From positions 58,707,089 through 58,771,088 of the forward strand of contig CM022952.1 in assembly GCA_012931725.1 (NCBI GenBank): a stretch of 64,000 bases of DNA. Direction: 5' to 3'. Every line of letters begins with the position of its first letter. The first letter of the stretch is position 1. This DNA is from Litsea cubeba (taxonomy: Eukaryota; Streptophyta; Magnoliopsida; Laurales; Lauraceae). Shown piece by piece: positions 34,472-46,818 of this stretch. Both the position numbers and the translations under genes were made by a program. The notes below the pieces were generated by a model that was given only the letters and a program-made list of their open reading frames with translations, was not told where the DNA came from and did no database searches.

Positions 34472-34815
34472 TGTAGGGTAGACCTTAGGACACGTGTAGG
34501 GCTCAAGTTAATTTAGGGTTTTTATTTATTACATGCCATTAGTTTGCTAATTTTGTTTAAAGAGTTGTAATTAGGATAGGTTTACTTAGTTTCCTATTTT
34601 TATTAGTTTTCTTAGGGCTTAAGTTCTGTTTTTCTATTTATATGGCACATTGTAGAAGCTGGAATTTTAGAGTTTAGTAATAAAATTGGGTTTTCCCATT
34701 GAAGTACGTCCTTGTTTAGGCTCTGCGGAGACTCATTGAACTGTCTGCGGATATGTGCTTTTGCACAAATATTGTGCTTCGGCACTCTACGGAAGCCCTA
34801 ACTCTAGGGTCTACA
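34472..34815 (+). mobile_element. 5' LTR of a truncated LTR retrotransposon, 344 bp
   Basis: It starts TGTAGGGTAGACC and ends GGGTCTACA, with inverted TGTAGACC/GGTCTACA termini, and is followed six bases later by a primer-binding site. No downstream partner LTR or polyprotein was found before 36628, so the element is partial or non-coding. Confidence 0.7.
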
Positions 34816-34821
34816 TCAATT

Positions 34822-34834
34822 TGGTATCAGAGCC
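34822..34834 (+). promoter_or_regulatory. Primer-binding site, initiator tRNA-Met type
   Basis: TGGTATCAGAGCC is the standard plant retrotransposon primer site complementary to the 3' end of initiator tRNA-Met. It lies just after the LTR end. Confidence 0.8.
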
Positions 34835-36628
34835 GGATCGCGATCGATCGGCGTGATCCATCAATCCATCCATTATCCATTCCCCACAACTTCCATCCAA
34901 AATCCCTACCCAAGCCGTAGCTTGTGGCCATTCTCCAACCAAATCCGGAAGCCCTACATCTCCAACCATTGCACTGTTCTGAACCGCAATAAAAAAAATA
35001 ATATTAAAAAGATAAAATAAAAAACCATTCGAACTTGAAAAAACAAAAAATCACTCGCCCAACCCAATCCCCAAATTTCCCAAAAATCCAAACCCACCCA
35101 AACCTTTCGAAACCCAAAACCCAAACGCATCCATCTCCGACATCCAAAACCCTCACTGGACTCAAGACCAGACTCGGCTAGGGCCAAGTTCGAGTCAATC
35201 GTCCGACTTAAGCAAGCTGCACAGGACTCGGCCGAGTCAGGTTCAGTCCATAAAATGGGTAAAATATAGAACTAGTTGATTCAGGAAATAAAAAAGAGGG
35301 AACCCAAAAGGAAATAGAAAGAGGGAACCCAGAAGGAAGAGGGGGAGAGGGGAGATGAAGAGACGGCGAGGGAGAAGAAAAATAGTCTAGGCCAACAACG
35401 GCATACAGCAACAACAACAACAACAACAATCATACAACAGTAGCACAAGCACAACACAACACGCCGACTTTTTTTTTCCAGCAATGCCCCCCCTCCCTCC
35501 TCTCTCCAGTCTCCACTGTCGAGAGTAAAAAACCCCGGGTATGTCTTTTGTTTTGGTTTCCTCCTCTGTTTTTTTTTTTTTCGTCTTAAAAAAGGTGACA
35601 TGACTCATGGGATAAAGAAGAGAAAAGTCAAAAGTGGTCTCCAGCTGTCCCACACCTACCTTTTCTATTTTTTTTATTCTGTCTAGTTAGTCCTGTCCCC
35701 TTTCTTTTTCCTTTTTTTTAGTTTTTTATTCTCCCTATTGACTTGTGGGACTCACCCGAGTCCTTTCCACTGAGACTCGACTCGGACTCTGCCGATTTTT
35801 TAAACCATGCATGAAACCATCCCCCCTTCGTTCCCCATCCCAAAGGAAAAAAATTCTACCCAAACCCCATACCAGAGGGAAAAAAAAGAAGAAAAAAAGA
35901 AGAAAGAGGAAGAAGGCATACCGTGCACAGAGATTGCCAATGCCAACTCCCACCACCATCGTCGTCGCCATAGAAGTCGTGATCGTAAAACCGAAATTCC
36001 TAGGAACAATGATTTTTTCGATTGAATTTGATTGCCGAAGTCTCTAAATTTTCAGCCAGTAGAGAAGATATATAAAAAAAATATGCAAACTTTCTTAAAG
36101 GATGCAGGTAGCTCAATCTAACAGTTCAAGTAAGCTGTGTGTGGGAAAAAAAAATCCAAAATATGCAAAGGGAAACTGTATAAATTGCAGATTTCACCAA
36201 CCTTGAGTTTGTAGAAAGATCCAGAAAAGTGTCCAAAAATAACAGTGAGGAGGGGGCAACACCGCTTTAAGAGGGTCTAATGTGGTTCAGATCACCAGGT
36301 GGGGCCCACGACTGTTGTCCGAAGAAACTATTGAGCCGAAGATACCGAAGGGAAGACTCAATCGAAGGTGCGATGGCCACCTTGGTGCAAGTTGATGGCA
36401 GATCGTGAAAATCCTTGATTAGGACAAATCCTTGAGTTGAATTGGAAGGGCACAATCTAGATGTGGATGCAGGACTGGAACTAAAAGGATCCCGACGTGG
36501 ATGGCTTTTGACACACTAAAGAGGGCCATTACTGTCAAAGGCAGCAACAAATAATGGCACGACTTGAAACAGTCGAGATGTAGTGCGGCAAAAATGACGC
36601 CCTAGATGAGATCTAGAGAAATCCCTAG
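34835..36628. other. Unassigned DNA following the LTR and primer site
   Basis: This may be the internal region of a non-coding LTR element. It contains CCAAACCC-rich DNA (34860-35200), CAA repeats (35400-35430), purine-rich and pyrimidine-rich stretches, and no long credible frame. The 8 bp at its right end (AGCACAAC, 36629-36636) is the target of the outer hAT insertion. Confidence 0.35.
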
Positions 36629-37757
36629 AGCACAACTAGGCCTGTCAATTTAGCCCTGAGACAAGGGGGCCCGGCTCGGTTCACAAAAATCCTTTAAAAT
36701 GAGGGCTTTTGTTTCTAAGGAAAAGCCAGCCCTAGGGCCAGACTTGGACAATGTTTTGCAGGCCCTGAAATCTGAGGGCCGGGCTTGGACAATACCGGAC
36801 CGGCCCGGCCTTGGCCCTGGCCCTGACCCTGACCCTCCTACTTTTATTTATTTTATATAATATATGTATTTATATATTTATATGTAAATATATACTAAGA
36901 TTCCCTTATCATAGTAACTTAGTAGTAATACAATGGGGGTAAGAACGCAATTTCATACCCACCTACCCATTACTAAATGTCCTTAAAGTCCATACACATA
37001 CTTGGTTCATTTCATCTATATTTAATTATTTAAGTTATGTATTGTACTTAATGCATCAGCAATAAGTGTTTCACGGTTGCTTCTAATCCATTTTTTCTAG
37101 TTTTATTGCTTCTTATTTAGGCTTTTATATTATTTTTATATATTCTTGTTAGTGCAAAAAAGGGTTGTACTACTACTCCTTGTTAATAAGGATACACTTT
37201 TTCCTCTATAGTTACTTGGGATGCCAACCAATTCATATAGGTAGCTTGAATGTGCATGAAGCTTTAAGGAAATATGGGGTGATCCAAATATCCTTTTCAT
37301 TAGATAATTATAACTCTCAATTTTTAAAAGTCTAAACTAATAGTATTTTTTAAGTGCATTTATTTTGATAACTGAAATCCAACAATGCTTAATAATCAAA
37401 CCAATGTTAAATTGGAAATAATGTTAATTGATAAATGTATGTGCAATGTTTTTAAAGGAGTGATGCGCACCGTGGCGCCAAGGATATCCCGGGGCCTAGG
37501 CGCAAGGCGAGGCGCGGGCTTCATTGAAGCGAGGCGCACATGATAGATAAAAACATAGATATTTTTTCATAGATAAAGAATTTAAATTAACATTGGCAAA
37601 GTGAAATTAATTCACAAATTATATAAAAAATGGCGATAGATATTAGAAGAATTCTGAAAGTTATAAAAGCATCCATCACTCAAAGTGCAAAAAAACCATC
37701 AAAAGCCAAATTAAGTCCAAAGTCAAACCAACAATACATATGGTCCTAAGGAGGACC

Positions 37758-40362
37758 TTAGTCATCGTCAACATCTACACCAAGTATATCATAATCTTCT
37801 TCTTCATCATTGGATTTATATCCATCCAGGTCTTCCTCATCTGTCTCATCTGAACTTGCATCTTCCTCATCTACCAATTGAAGAACATTTGAAGATCTAG
37901 AAACTCTTAGTGTTGCTCTTGAAGTTGATGTTGCTCTAGTTCTTTGACTACTTTCTCCAACTCCAGAAGCTGTAGCTACATCACCCCATGTGAGAATATC
38001 ATCTTCAAACACAAACTCATCATCTTCATCCAATTTTGTATCCATCCTCCCAAGCAACCACTCATTCTTTCATCAATATCCTTCAAAGAAATGGGATCAA
38101 GTATGTCACACATATCATATCGATGTTTCAGTGCTCTATTGTATTTAACAAATACCAAATCATTGAGACGTTTTTGATCCAACCTATTCCTTTTTTTGCT
38201 ATGAATCTGTAACAATTAAAAAACTATATTAAAATTTATATAATTATACCTATAAATTAAAAATATTTTGAATTCACTAGACTTGAGATAAATACTCACA
38301 TGCTCAAATACACTCAAATTCTGCTCACAACCCGATGAACTACACGTCAAGCTAAGAACTTTCATTGCAAAATTTTGCAAATTTGGTGTTTTGGAACCAT
38401 ATGCACTCCACCAATCAGCTGTTAATTATAAGTAATTAGCATAAATTTCACCAAGTATTGACTAAGAATTTAAACATTGTAATATAATGGTAACTTACCT
38501 GGTGACTTTATCGTCCTTGCCCTGATTGCCATAGGTATCCCAAATAAGCCTTCAGCTTTCATATAAATCGACAACTCTTGACCAATCTTATCTTGTACAT
38601 CAATCTTTGAGACCAGCTTTGCAATGCAATTATACAACCCACTCATGACTTCATGATCTTGCTCAACATTTGGATTTAAATGAAAGAACTCTGGGTCCAA
38701 AAAATACCCAGCTGCATGCAAACGACGGTGCATTTGAACATCCCACCTTCGGGCAATGATTTCAAAGATATTATTATACCTTTCTTCCTTTCCACCAAAA
38801 GCACTTGCAATAGCTTCTTTAGCCCTATCCATAACCTCATAAACGTATCCCATGGGAGGTTTTTTCTCACCATCAACCAATCTAAGAACATGAAGAAGAG
38901 GACCCGAGACCTTAAGGGCACAGACAACACTATTCCAAAATGAAGGCATTAACATAATTTGTGCAGCCCTTTTACCCAGTTGCTCCTTTACCCATTTGCT
39001 TGTTGTCCATCTCTCTGAGGTGAACATCTTCCTCAAGTTGTTCTTTTGTTGATGAATTCTTTGCTAAGGTGAGAAAGGTAGTTGCAAATCGAGTTTTTGC
39101 AGGCTTGATTAACTCTTTCAATTGTGTAAAGTGCCTCATCATATTTAGCTAAGTTGGCGGTTATAAATGAACCCATGTACCGCAATACCCCTTTCAAATG
39201 TTCTCTTGAGAGTTGGTATCTTAAAAATGTCTTCCAACATCAAGTCCAAGCAATGGGCAGCACATGGTGTCCAGTACAAGTTTTGATACTTTGCCTCCAA
39301 AAACTTTCCTATTAGAACCAAACCAAGAAAGAGAAAAAAAAGAGTTTTAGATAACTAATTCTTTTAATATTACTAACTGATCACTTTTTTTCAAGAAAGA
39401 AGATTCTTACCTGCCAATACATTAGTTGCAGCATTGTCTTTGACCATTTGGGCCACAGTAGCTTCTCCAATACGCTCCACAAACTTGTCTATTAGCTGAA
39501 ACATTTTTTCAGCGTCCTTGGAGTAGCTAGAAGCTTCAATGGACTCCACAAACATGGTTCCTTTGGGACAATTCACTAAAAAATTAAGTAAGGTCCTCCC
39601 TTTCTTGTCAGTCCACCCATCAACCATTATGTAACATCCATTCTTTACCCATTCCTACCGGTGATCATTCATCAAATTATTTGTATGCACCATCTCTTTT
39701 TGAAGAAGAGGAACTCGTAATTCATGGTAAGTTGGTGGTTTCATGCCAGGACCAATAGCTTCGATCATTGGTCCAAAACTGTCATAATTAACAGCATTTA
39801 AAGGAAGCCTAGCATCATAAATCCACCTTGCAAATCTTTGACATGCCTGCCTGCTCTCTTAATTCTTTTCTATACGGGTCATCCTCATCAATTCTTGTCT
39901 GCTTTCCTTGGGCTTTTCGGTTTTGCACAACAACATCCGGATTGGGAGTGAAGAATACATCCATAGGCCCTTTTTGCTTTGGCTTTTTAGGTTTGGAGGC
40001 AGTGGAAAGGGTACTAGAAACTTGACTACCCCGACCCAAAGGTCTTTTACCATGTTCATTGACCTCTACAACATCATCATCATCTTCCAACTCATTCGCC
40101 AACTCATCGAAATGGGGCAACACATTCATTTCTTTTTTTTTTCTTTGTCATGTATTCTCTAATCTCCTCTAACTTCAGGTGGACATTTTGGACGAGCAGT
40201 AAAATTCCTATAACCCCCAATAAGATGTTGCTTGACCCGATAAACACCTCCATTTGATATTTTGCCACAAAAATTACATTTGAACCTATTATTATTTTGT
40301 GGATTTTCCAAATGTGCATACCGCCATGCTGGGTCCTTTTTACTACTACCTTCAGTTGACAT
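37758..40362 (-). pseudogene. hAT transposase (BED finger, DUF659, dimerisation), lightly damaged
   Basis: This enzyme mobilises hAT elements. In order on the minus strand: a BED zinc finger (PAWRYAHLE, FKCNFCGK, VKQHL; about 40215-40330); a nuclear-signal-like KPKKPKQKG (about 39970); the DUF659 catalytic region (RWIYDARLPLNAVNYDSFGP, then CYIMVDGWTDKKGRTLLNFL and TVAQMVKDNAATN; 39400-39850); CAAHCLDLMLEDI after a GT-AG intron (about 39250); the RWTTSKWVKEQLGKRA block (38960-39020); and after two more introns the dimerisation region (ADWWSAYGSKTPNLQNFAMK, about 38360-38415) and an acidic tail ending DVDDD. Damage seen: frameshifts near the A run at 40132-40142 and near 40163, an in-frame stop near 39656, breaks near 39060-39190, and a frameshift near 38060. 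Most domains are still easy to read, so loss of function looks recent. Confidence 0.82.
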
Positions 40363-40639
40363 CTATGAACAATCCAAAAAAAAAAAAAAAAAAAATTAAA
40401 AACAACAAGCATAGGAAAGGGATAACCAAACAGGATGCCAAAAAGCAATATATATTTAACATTTTCATCATGGATTTTGCCTTAGGAGGCAAAGGCATGA
40501 TCTGATGATCACAATTGCCTTGCATGAATAATTTTCTGGCCTTTGAAATTCCCAGAATGCAGAGAAAGAGAAACATGTTGCCAGTGCTCTCACGCATGAC
40601 ATTGTTTGGAAGCATTAACAGTTAACAACATCATGATAT

Positions 40640-40915
40640 GAGCAGCAAAAAAAAGAAAAAAGAAAAAAAAAGAAAGCAGTGGCAGAAAACAGAAAAAATT
40701 GAACAGTAACAGCAACAGGAAAAAAAAAAGAAAAAGAAAACAGTAGCAGCAGCAAAAAAAAGAAAGCAGTGGAAGGGAAAAAAAAACCAGTGGCAGAAAA
40801 AATTGAACAGCAGCAACAGAAGAAAAGAAAAAGACAGAAGGCAGTGGCAACAAAAACAGGGAAGGAAAAAAAAAAACGACAAAAAGGCAGCAGCAACAAA
40901 AGAGGGATGGAGCAA

Positions 40916-40957
<42 letters not shown>

Positions 40958-41030
40958 AGTTGCAGCTGGACGAGAAGAAAACCAGCAACAGAAAAAAAAA
41001 AAAAAAAGAAAAAGAAAAAAAAAACAGATG
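40640..41030 (-). repeat. Long A/AG-rich tract upstream of the hAT transposase
   Basis: The + strand is almost only A with AAAGAAA and CAGCAGCAACA interruptions, including about 39 consecutive A at 40918-40956. It lies between the transposase start and the right end of the inner hAT, so in that gene's leader or promoter. Long Phe/Leu or Lys frames across it are composition artefacts. Confidence 0.8.
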
Positions 41031-41865
41031 TACCTACGCAGTTGTGAGAAGAGCGGCGGCAGCCAGAAGGTGTGAAGAGCGGCGGCAGCCAGATGCGAGA
41101 AGAAGCTACAGCCGGACTCGAGAAGAGCAGTTGCAGCGGACGTGAGAAGCAGCAGTTGCAGCCGGTCGTGAGAAGCAGCAACTGCAGCGGCAGCTCTTCT
41201 TCTTCCTTCTTCTACTGTTTCTCTCTATTTTTTTTTTCGTTTCGTTTCTCTTTTGCCTTGACTTAGGGCACGAGAACGCATCCAAAGGTGACTGAAGCCC
41301 ACGAAATTTGATATAGCCTCTTGCTTTTTTTTTTTTTTTTTTTTTTTTGCAATTTTTAAGTCATGGGCTGCATTGACCGAAGCCTATGAAGCGAGCGCCT
41401 CACGCCTCATTCAAAGGCGCGCGCCTCATGTGCTTAACCTGAGCCTGGTTCAACTCGCCTTGCCTCAACATGCTTGAGGCGCCCAAAGCTCACCTGGGTG
41501 CGCCTAGGCGCGCACCTTTTAAAACCTTGTGTATGTGAATGTAAATAGTTTAAAATCTTTAAAGATAAGACACTGCTGAAATGATTTCGTAGTGGAAATT
41601 CTTGAGTTGTGTGAAATAGATCTGACTCTTTAACCATTTTCCTTCTTTAACAAAATAAATCAAACAACATGTCTAGAACCCAAGTCACCAAAGCATGTAT
41701 CATATTGTCAGATAAAAGAAATCTTTTAGAGACAACTTATATTCTCCAAATGTTTTCTTAGTGGTTCCTTCGCAATTGAGGTTAGACAAGATAATGCTTG
41801 GTCGATGCTCAATTCTTGGTAACGATGTAAAAAAAAAAAAACAATGATTTTCTTATTTTGAGGCT

Positions 41866-42235
41866 TTGAGCCCTGCTGATGGGGACATCATGCCTAATTC
41901 CCCCAATTCCTTCAAGGTCTACCAAAGGAGGAAGCGTAGGGTGGCGGATCAAGCTATGATGTGGATGGATGATGTGTATCATGACTTTTCTCGCCAAGAT
42001 GGCATAAATCCACTGTTGGATTACCATTACGATGATATCCGACGGTTGGATTTTGATGGATCTACCATTTGAAGGAGAGAAGGCCCCATGTGTGCAATCA
42101 CATAGAAGGCCCCACTTTGAGAAGTGCCACCTGGGTTGAAATAAAAGGATTATTAAAGTTGAGAGGGGCCCAAGTTATTTAATGAATAATAAGTCATAAA
42201 AAGGGGCCCATCTTCATTAAAGAAGAGAATAAAGA

Positions 42236-42269
<34 letters not shown>

Positions 42270-42700
42270 CACTTAAGAGAAAATGGCCTTGGGATTCGTG
42301 CGCACAACTCTTCCCTCCCTCTCGTCCGTTTCTTATTGTTTCTTTTACTTTTTTTTTATTATGTGATGATGTCATCACTTAGGGCTAATATTAATAGACT
42401 GTCTTGGTTTCTTTCTTCCTTATGCTATGCTATCTTGTAATGAACTTTGAGATTAATGAAAGGAATATATTTTCCCTCTTCTTCTCTGTGAGTCTCTTGG
42501 GTTCCCCTTGCTCAAAGGACGTAACGCCTCCGGATTGGAGTTTAGTGAGAGCCCAATCAAAGGTATCCTCTTCTCTTTCTCTATTTCTTTTCTTACGAGC
42601 TATCTCCCTGCACTAACCCTAAATCTCCATTTAAGATTCTAATCATCAGATCTGCGACCCTTGTCGCTGGATCTCAACCCCAAGTTTTTTCCATTAATCC
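41866..42700 (+). other. Possible retroelement end with LTR-like DNA and a 28-G run
   Basis: A 68-codon frame (NSFKVYQRRKRR...DGINPLLDYHY) ends at 42072. It is followed by LTR-like DNA with repeated AAGGCCCCA and GGGGCCCA words, a run of 28 G (42239-42266), and a TAATGAAAGGAATAT and splice-donor-like end near 42560. I could not define termini or a target duplication. It lies within the right half of the outer hAT. Confidence 0.3.
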
Positions 42701-43141
42701 ATCTCACCCAGCCCTGCCCAGATAATCACAAGAAATATCAGATTTGCACAATTGGGCATTCCCTAAGCATTTTGGGAGTTCTATCTTCCATTGGGATCCT
42801 ACCCATTCAGTTGAGAGGGACTTTTACTGCAGGATTGCAAACCTGTTTTAGGATCAATTACCGAATTTCCCATTAGATTGCAATATTTACCAATATGAAT
42901 GGTGTGTTTAAAGTTCATATTAATTTTAGTTCTAAATTTGATCTCATCATACCATATTAGGTTAGATTTGATTTTGTCCTGCATCACCTGCCCTGGCCCT
43001 CGAGGGTAGGGTAAGTGCTTAGGTAGTGTAGGCCCTCAGAGGGCTTTGGCCTGCCTAGGCTCAGCCCTGCTTATATTGAGGGTAGGGTTAGGATAACCCC
43101 GGGCCTGGCCCGGCTTGACCCTTTGAAAACCTAAGCACAAC

Positions 43142-44987
43142 GAAGGGTGGCATGACTGTTGAAGAAGATGACGTGGATAGAAGAGGCCTAATCCCCAAGA
43201 GACGAAGTTGACAGGGGAAGTCCTTCTGATTCATGTAGGCTAGACCCAAGGTCTGCCAGCCCATTGGGCCCAGCCACAAGCCCAAAAAGTTTCACCAATG
43301 GGCCCAAGCCCATTAAGGCCGCAAAAGGAGAAGTCCAAATCATGCTTCATGTAGTCTTCCTGTTTCCTTCTAGTAGCTAAATTTTAGGGATAAACATGAG
43401 ATTATTTAGAAAGTTTTATGGTAGACTAGTATAGAATCTTATTTGCTTTTGACTTATATTTTAGGTAGAAGTGTTTCTAAAATAGAATTAGGGTATGAGT
43501 CTATATAAAGGATTGTAATCCCTCCTTAGGGACAAGTTCTATTGGTTAAGAAAATGTCTCCTTAGAGTTTTCTCTCGGTTGTGTGTCTGTAGTGTCAGAT
43601 CAAGACAATTTCGATCTTTATGGATCCCTATTCTTATGCCTTTGGCTTGGAGAGTAATCCGTTGGCTATTCTTCTCTACCTGTGCCGTGTCAATTCAAGA
43701 GTCGACGAGGCCAAAACAACACAAGTAAAAGCCGTGTGACTCTTACCGTTCAAACGAAAGAGGTATTGGAAACCTAACACCCAAAAATTAGTACTTCTGC
43801 TCTGATACCAAATCAATCATAGAAATAACAAAAGGAATTTATGCCTTTCAATGTGTGAATTTATATTGCTATTGTTTCCTTGTTTACAAAATCATACTGA
43901 TATTGTATCCCTTGATTTAAGGGATATTTCAATGTACAAGATATACTTTAGTGGCTCATATTATCTTCCTCATAGGCCTAACTTGAACTGACCCAATTAC
44001 ATGAGACATTAATATAGTAGACGAGGTATTTTTCCAAAGAAAAAGGGGAAATCAAGAAATTACTGGAATGAAATTTCCTGCCCCGGTGTCCACCTGTGTG
44101 ACTGTAGATTGTCAAGAAACAATCTGAAAGGTTCTGTTTCCATGATCCAACAGTACATAGATGAAAGACAAAAAAAGTGACCCACTGATAGAAAAGCTTT
44201 CAATGAATCTTGCTGGTGGTGATGAAAAGCTTTCTGTAAAATTGCCAGACTATAGTGCTCCGAAAACTCTGCATAAATGCTGTAAATGATTTAGAGGGGC
44301 TGGGTGACTCACAGTAGATGATCTAGCTGCAGATGTTCAGTAAATGTGGGCCCCACTTGAAGATCAGAGATACTGCTGCAGGAGCCAGAGCCTACTATGA
44401 GAGGATGCAGCGAATCTGTTTCCACAAATCAGATCATAGATGAATCTGGTCTGAGAATGCTTCAGAGATGAAGCCGCCGGGAGGACCACCCTAGATCTTG
44501 AGTTCTTTTCCTAGTGATCAGGAAAAGTGTGCTCCTTCCAAAGATTTCTGATAAGCACAGTAGCAAATAGCTGTTACCATTTTTTTATTTTTATAACCCT
44601 TGATGATGTGTGTGTTTGTTTGTCAACAAGTTATATGTTATGATACTAATTCCATTTGTGGAATTTAGTTCTTGGCTATTCAAAGTTTTGTCAACATGCT
44701 CACGGTTACAAAAGGAAACACTGTGGGGCTGTTTGTTGTGCCTTAGAATACTAGTATTCTACTGGTCCCTGTTCTTCCTCTATGCTATCATTTAATTGTT
44801 GTGTGTGTTACATGTTTTATGGTACATTCAAGCAGGTTGGCTCTTAGCGCTTGAAATTGCATCCTTGCTAAAACATTGGGTTTCTAAAACTGCAACTCAT
44901 TGCAGATGTGCTATACCTGATTGATCCAGGTGATCTGACAGGGAGCCTATGGTGTGTGATTTCCCTTCAAGCATGTGCCCAAAAACT
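43142..44987. other. Intron DNA with a minus-strand LTR/primer-site relic
   Basis: GCTCTGATACCA at 43799-43810 is, on the minus strand, a tRNA-Met primer site (TGGTATCAGAGC). The DNA to its right (43811 to about 43950) has the look of an LTR end, and LTR-like DNA also occurs at 43380-43640. No coding sequence was recognised. The rest is unassigned. Confidence 0.4.
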
Positions 44988-46818
44988 TGGTATGCACCAA
45001 ACAACCTAGAAATAAATTACTAGTATGCACACAATTAAAAACTAGCAAGCGCACAAGATCACTATGTAGTGTAGTGAATTGTAAATACGAGGTCGATCCC
45101 ACGAAGACTTTTGATAAAACAATGTCAAAATTAACTAAAAATCAGAATATTAAAATAAACAATTGAATGATGAAAAGATTGAATTAAACTATTAAAAACA
45201 GTCATTTAAAGTATCAAAAGATAATTGGAAAGTAACCTAAAATACAGCTAGTATGAGAATTGAAAAGCAGTAATAATGAATGAATGAACTAGGGTTTCAT
45301 CTACTCCCCTAACTAATCATATGCATGTCCCTCGTTATCTTTTAATAAAAAATCAGATTTTATTAGTGACATCTATCAACCTGGACCATGGCATATGCAT
45401 CTAGATTATTATTCTCCTAAACCTAATTCATGAGTGGCATACTACATGAATTGCTCATTATGATGCAAAAACTAAGCATGGCATATATCCTAGTCAAAAC
45501 AAACATAATGCATAAACTAATGGGAAAGATAAATGCATGAGTCTAAGCATGGCATATACTTAGATTATTCACGGTTCTAAACCCTAGATGCTTAACATCA
45601 AGATCAATCAAAATTAAGTTAGCTACTCCTAAAATTAATTGGACATCACATGGTTGGCATGGCATATACACAACTCATCAATTAATAACATGGTTTAGAA
45701 ACTCAATTAATAAAACTGAAATCTGAATTAAAAGACGCCAAAAGAGACTACATAGAACTAGGCTAGGGTTTCAATTACACCCTAGCCCTAAAAAGTTTAG
45801 CTACTCATGTCTGTAATGAAAAATAAACTAGAAAATAGGTTCATGATAAAAACTCTAAAAGAGGATGAAGATGAAGTGGATGGCCAGCAACTTTTCCCCT
45901 TTATTCCTCCTCCAAAAGCTCTCCAAAAGATGCTCCAAAGGTGGCTGTAGGGCTGCTGTATGTAGTGATGATGATGGCTGGATCTGATGACTGGTTTGTG
46001 GCTGTAATTCTGGAATGATGGGGCCTGGAATTACTGTTCATGTCCACTTTCTTCATGCTATTTATAAATCTTGCAACAGTCCCTTTTAGCAAGTAGTTCC
46101 CTTGTAGAAATAGATCTTCAACCTTCCTTACAATTAGGTTTCCTAATTAGAATGCATTAGGAGTCTTCTTTCTTGTTTTAGCAAGCTTTCTAAATCTGGT
46201 CCTACTTGTATTTTATAGAAAGTCCTCACATGTGGCCCACAAATCTGAGATTAATTGCAAGGAATTAAATCTGAACTTTTGACATAAAAGTGGGCCCTAT
46301 TTGGTGCGTGTAACATAAGTGTGGGACCCCTCTTTCAGGACTTCTATCTTGACTTGAACTCTTGCTCCAAATTTTCCTTCTTTCTCTCCTTGTTTTTCTC
46401 CATTCTTGAACTCCACTTCTAACTTGAATAAGACTTCTAATTTCTAAAATATTTCTATTTGTAATAGATGTGGACCCCCCCTTGGGCGTGTAACCCTAGA
46501 TTGGGTTTCTTCTTTCTTTCTTTTGCTCTTCTTCTTTGATTACAATTTCTTTCTTTAATTCTTTCCTTCTTTGAATTGTAAGTTGTCCAAATAATTAGAA
46601 AGTCTTCTTTGATCTGAAACATCTTTAATGGGACCCACCTTGGTCCTTCTTTGGGATTCATGCCCATCATGTTGCTTCATTAATTCCTCTCTTTTTGCTC
46701 CTTTTTACCTTTGCATAAAAATTAACAAGACTATGTAAAAACAAATAAAATAAACATGAACTAGCATAGGATAAACAAAATATTCGGGCTTAGATTGCAA
46801 ACAATTAAGCACTTATCA
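44988..46818 (-). mobile_element. Solo LTR, family A copy 3, 1,831 bp, no target duplication
   Basis: It has the same termini as the copy at 16389-18199 (TGGTATGCACC left, CTTATCA right) and is near-identical over most of its length, in the same orientation. The flanks are AAACT (44983-44987) and GAGAG (46819-46823), so no 5 bp duplication exists. This fits recombination between two LTRs at different sites, or a deletion on one side. Confidence 0.85.

Larger units (their letters stand above)
37444..41529 (-). mobile_element. Inner hAT transposon, 4,086 bp, with transposase
   Basis: Perfect 8 bp duplication TGTATGTG lies at 37436-37443 and 41530-41537. Ends: CAATGTTTTTAAAGGAGTG on the left and, inverted, CAAGGTTTTAAAAGGTGCG on the right. 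GC-rich subterminal repeats built on GGCGC and GCCTAGGCGC occur at both ends. It encodes a BED-type hAT transposase on the minus strand. It sits in the outer hAT inside intron 2 and opposes host transcription. Confidence 0.9.
36637..43133. mobile_element. Outer hAT element, 6.5 kb including nested elements
   Basis: Perfect 8 bp duplication AGCACAAC lies at 36629-36636 and 43134-43141. The left end is TAGGCCTGTCAATTTAGCCC and the inverted right end TAGGTTTTCAAAGGGTCAAG. Both are followed by GGGCC and GGCCCGG-rich subterminal repeats typical of this plant hAT group. It contains a second hAT (37444-41529) and a possible LTR piece. Without the inner hAT it would be about 2.4 kb. No transposase of its own was recognised. 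Confidence 0.82.

Noticed and set aside
40615..41181. 188-codon minus-strand frame rich in Phe and Leu, and Lys-rich plus-strand frames
   Set aside because: They are translations of the A-rich tract in the hAT leader; homopolymers produce them without selection.
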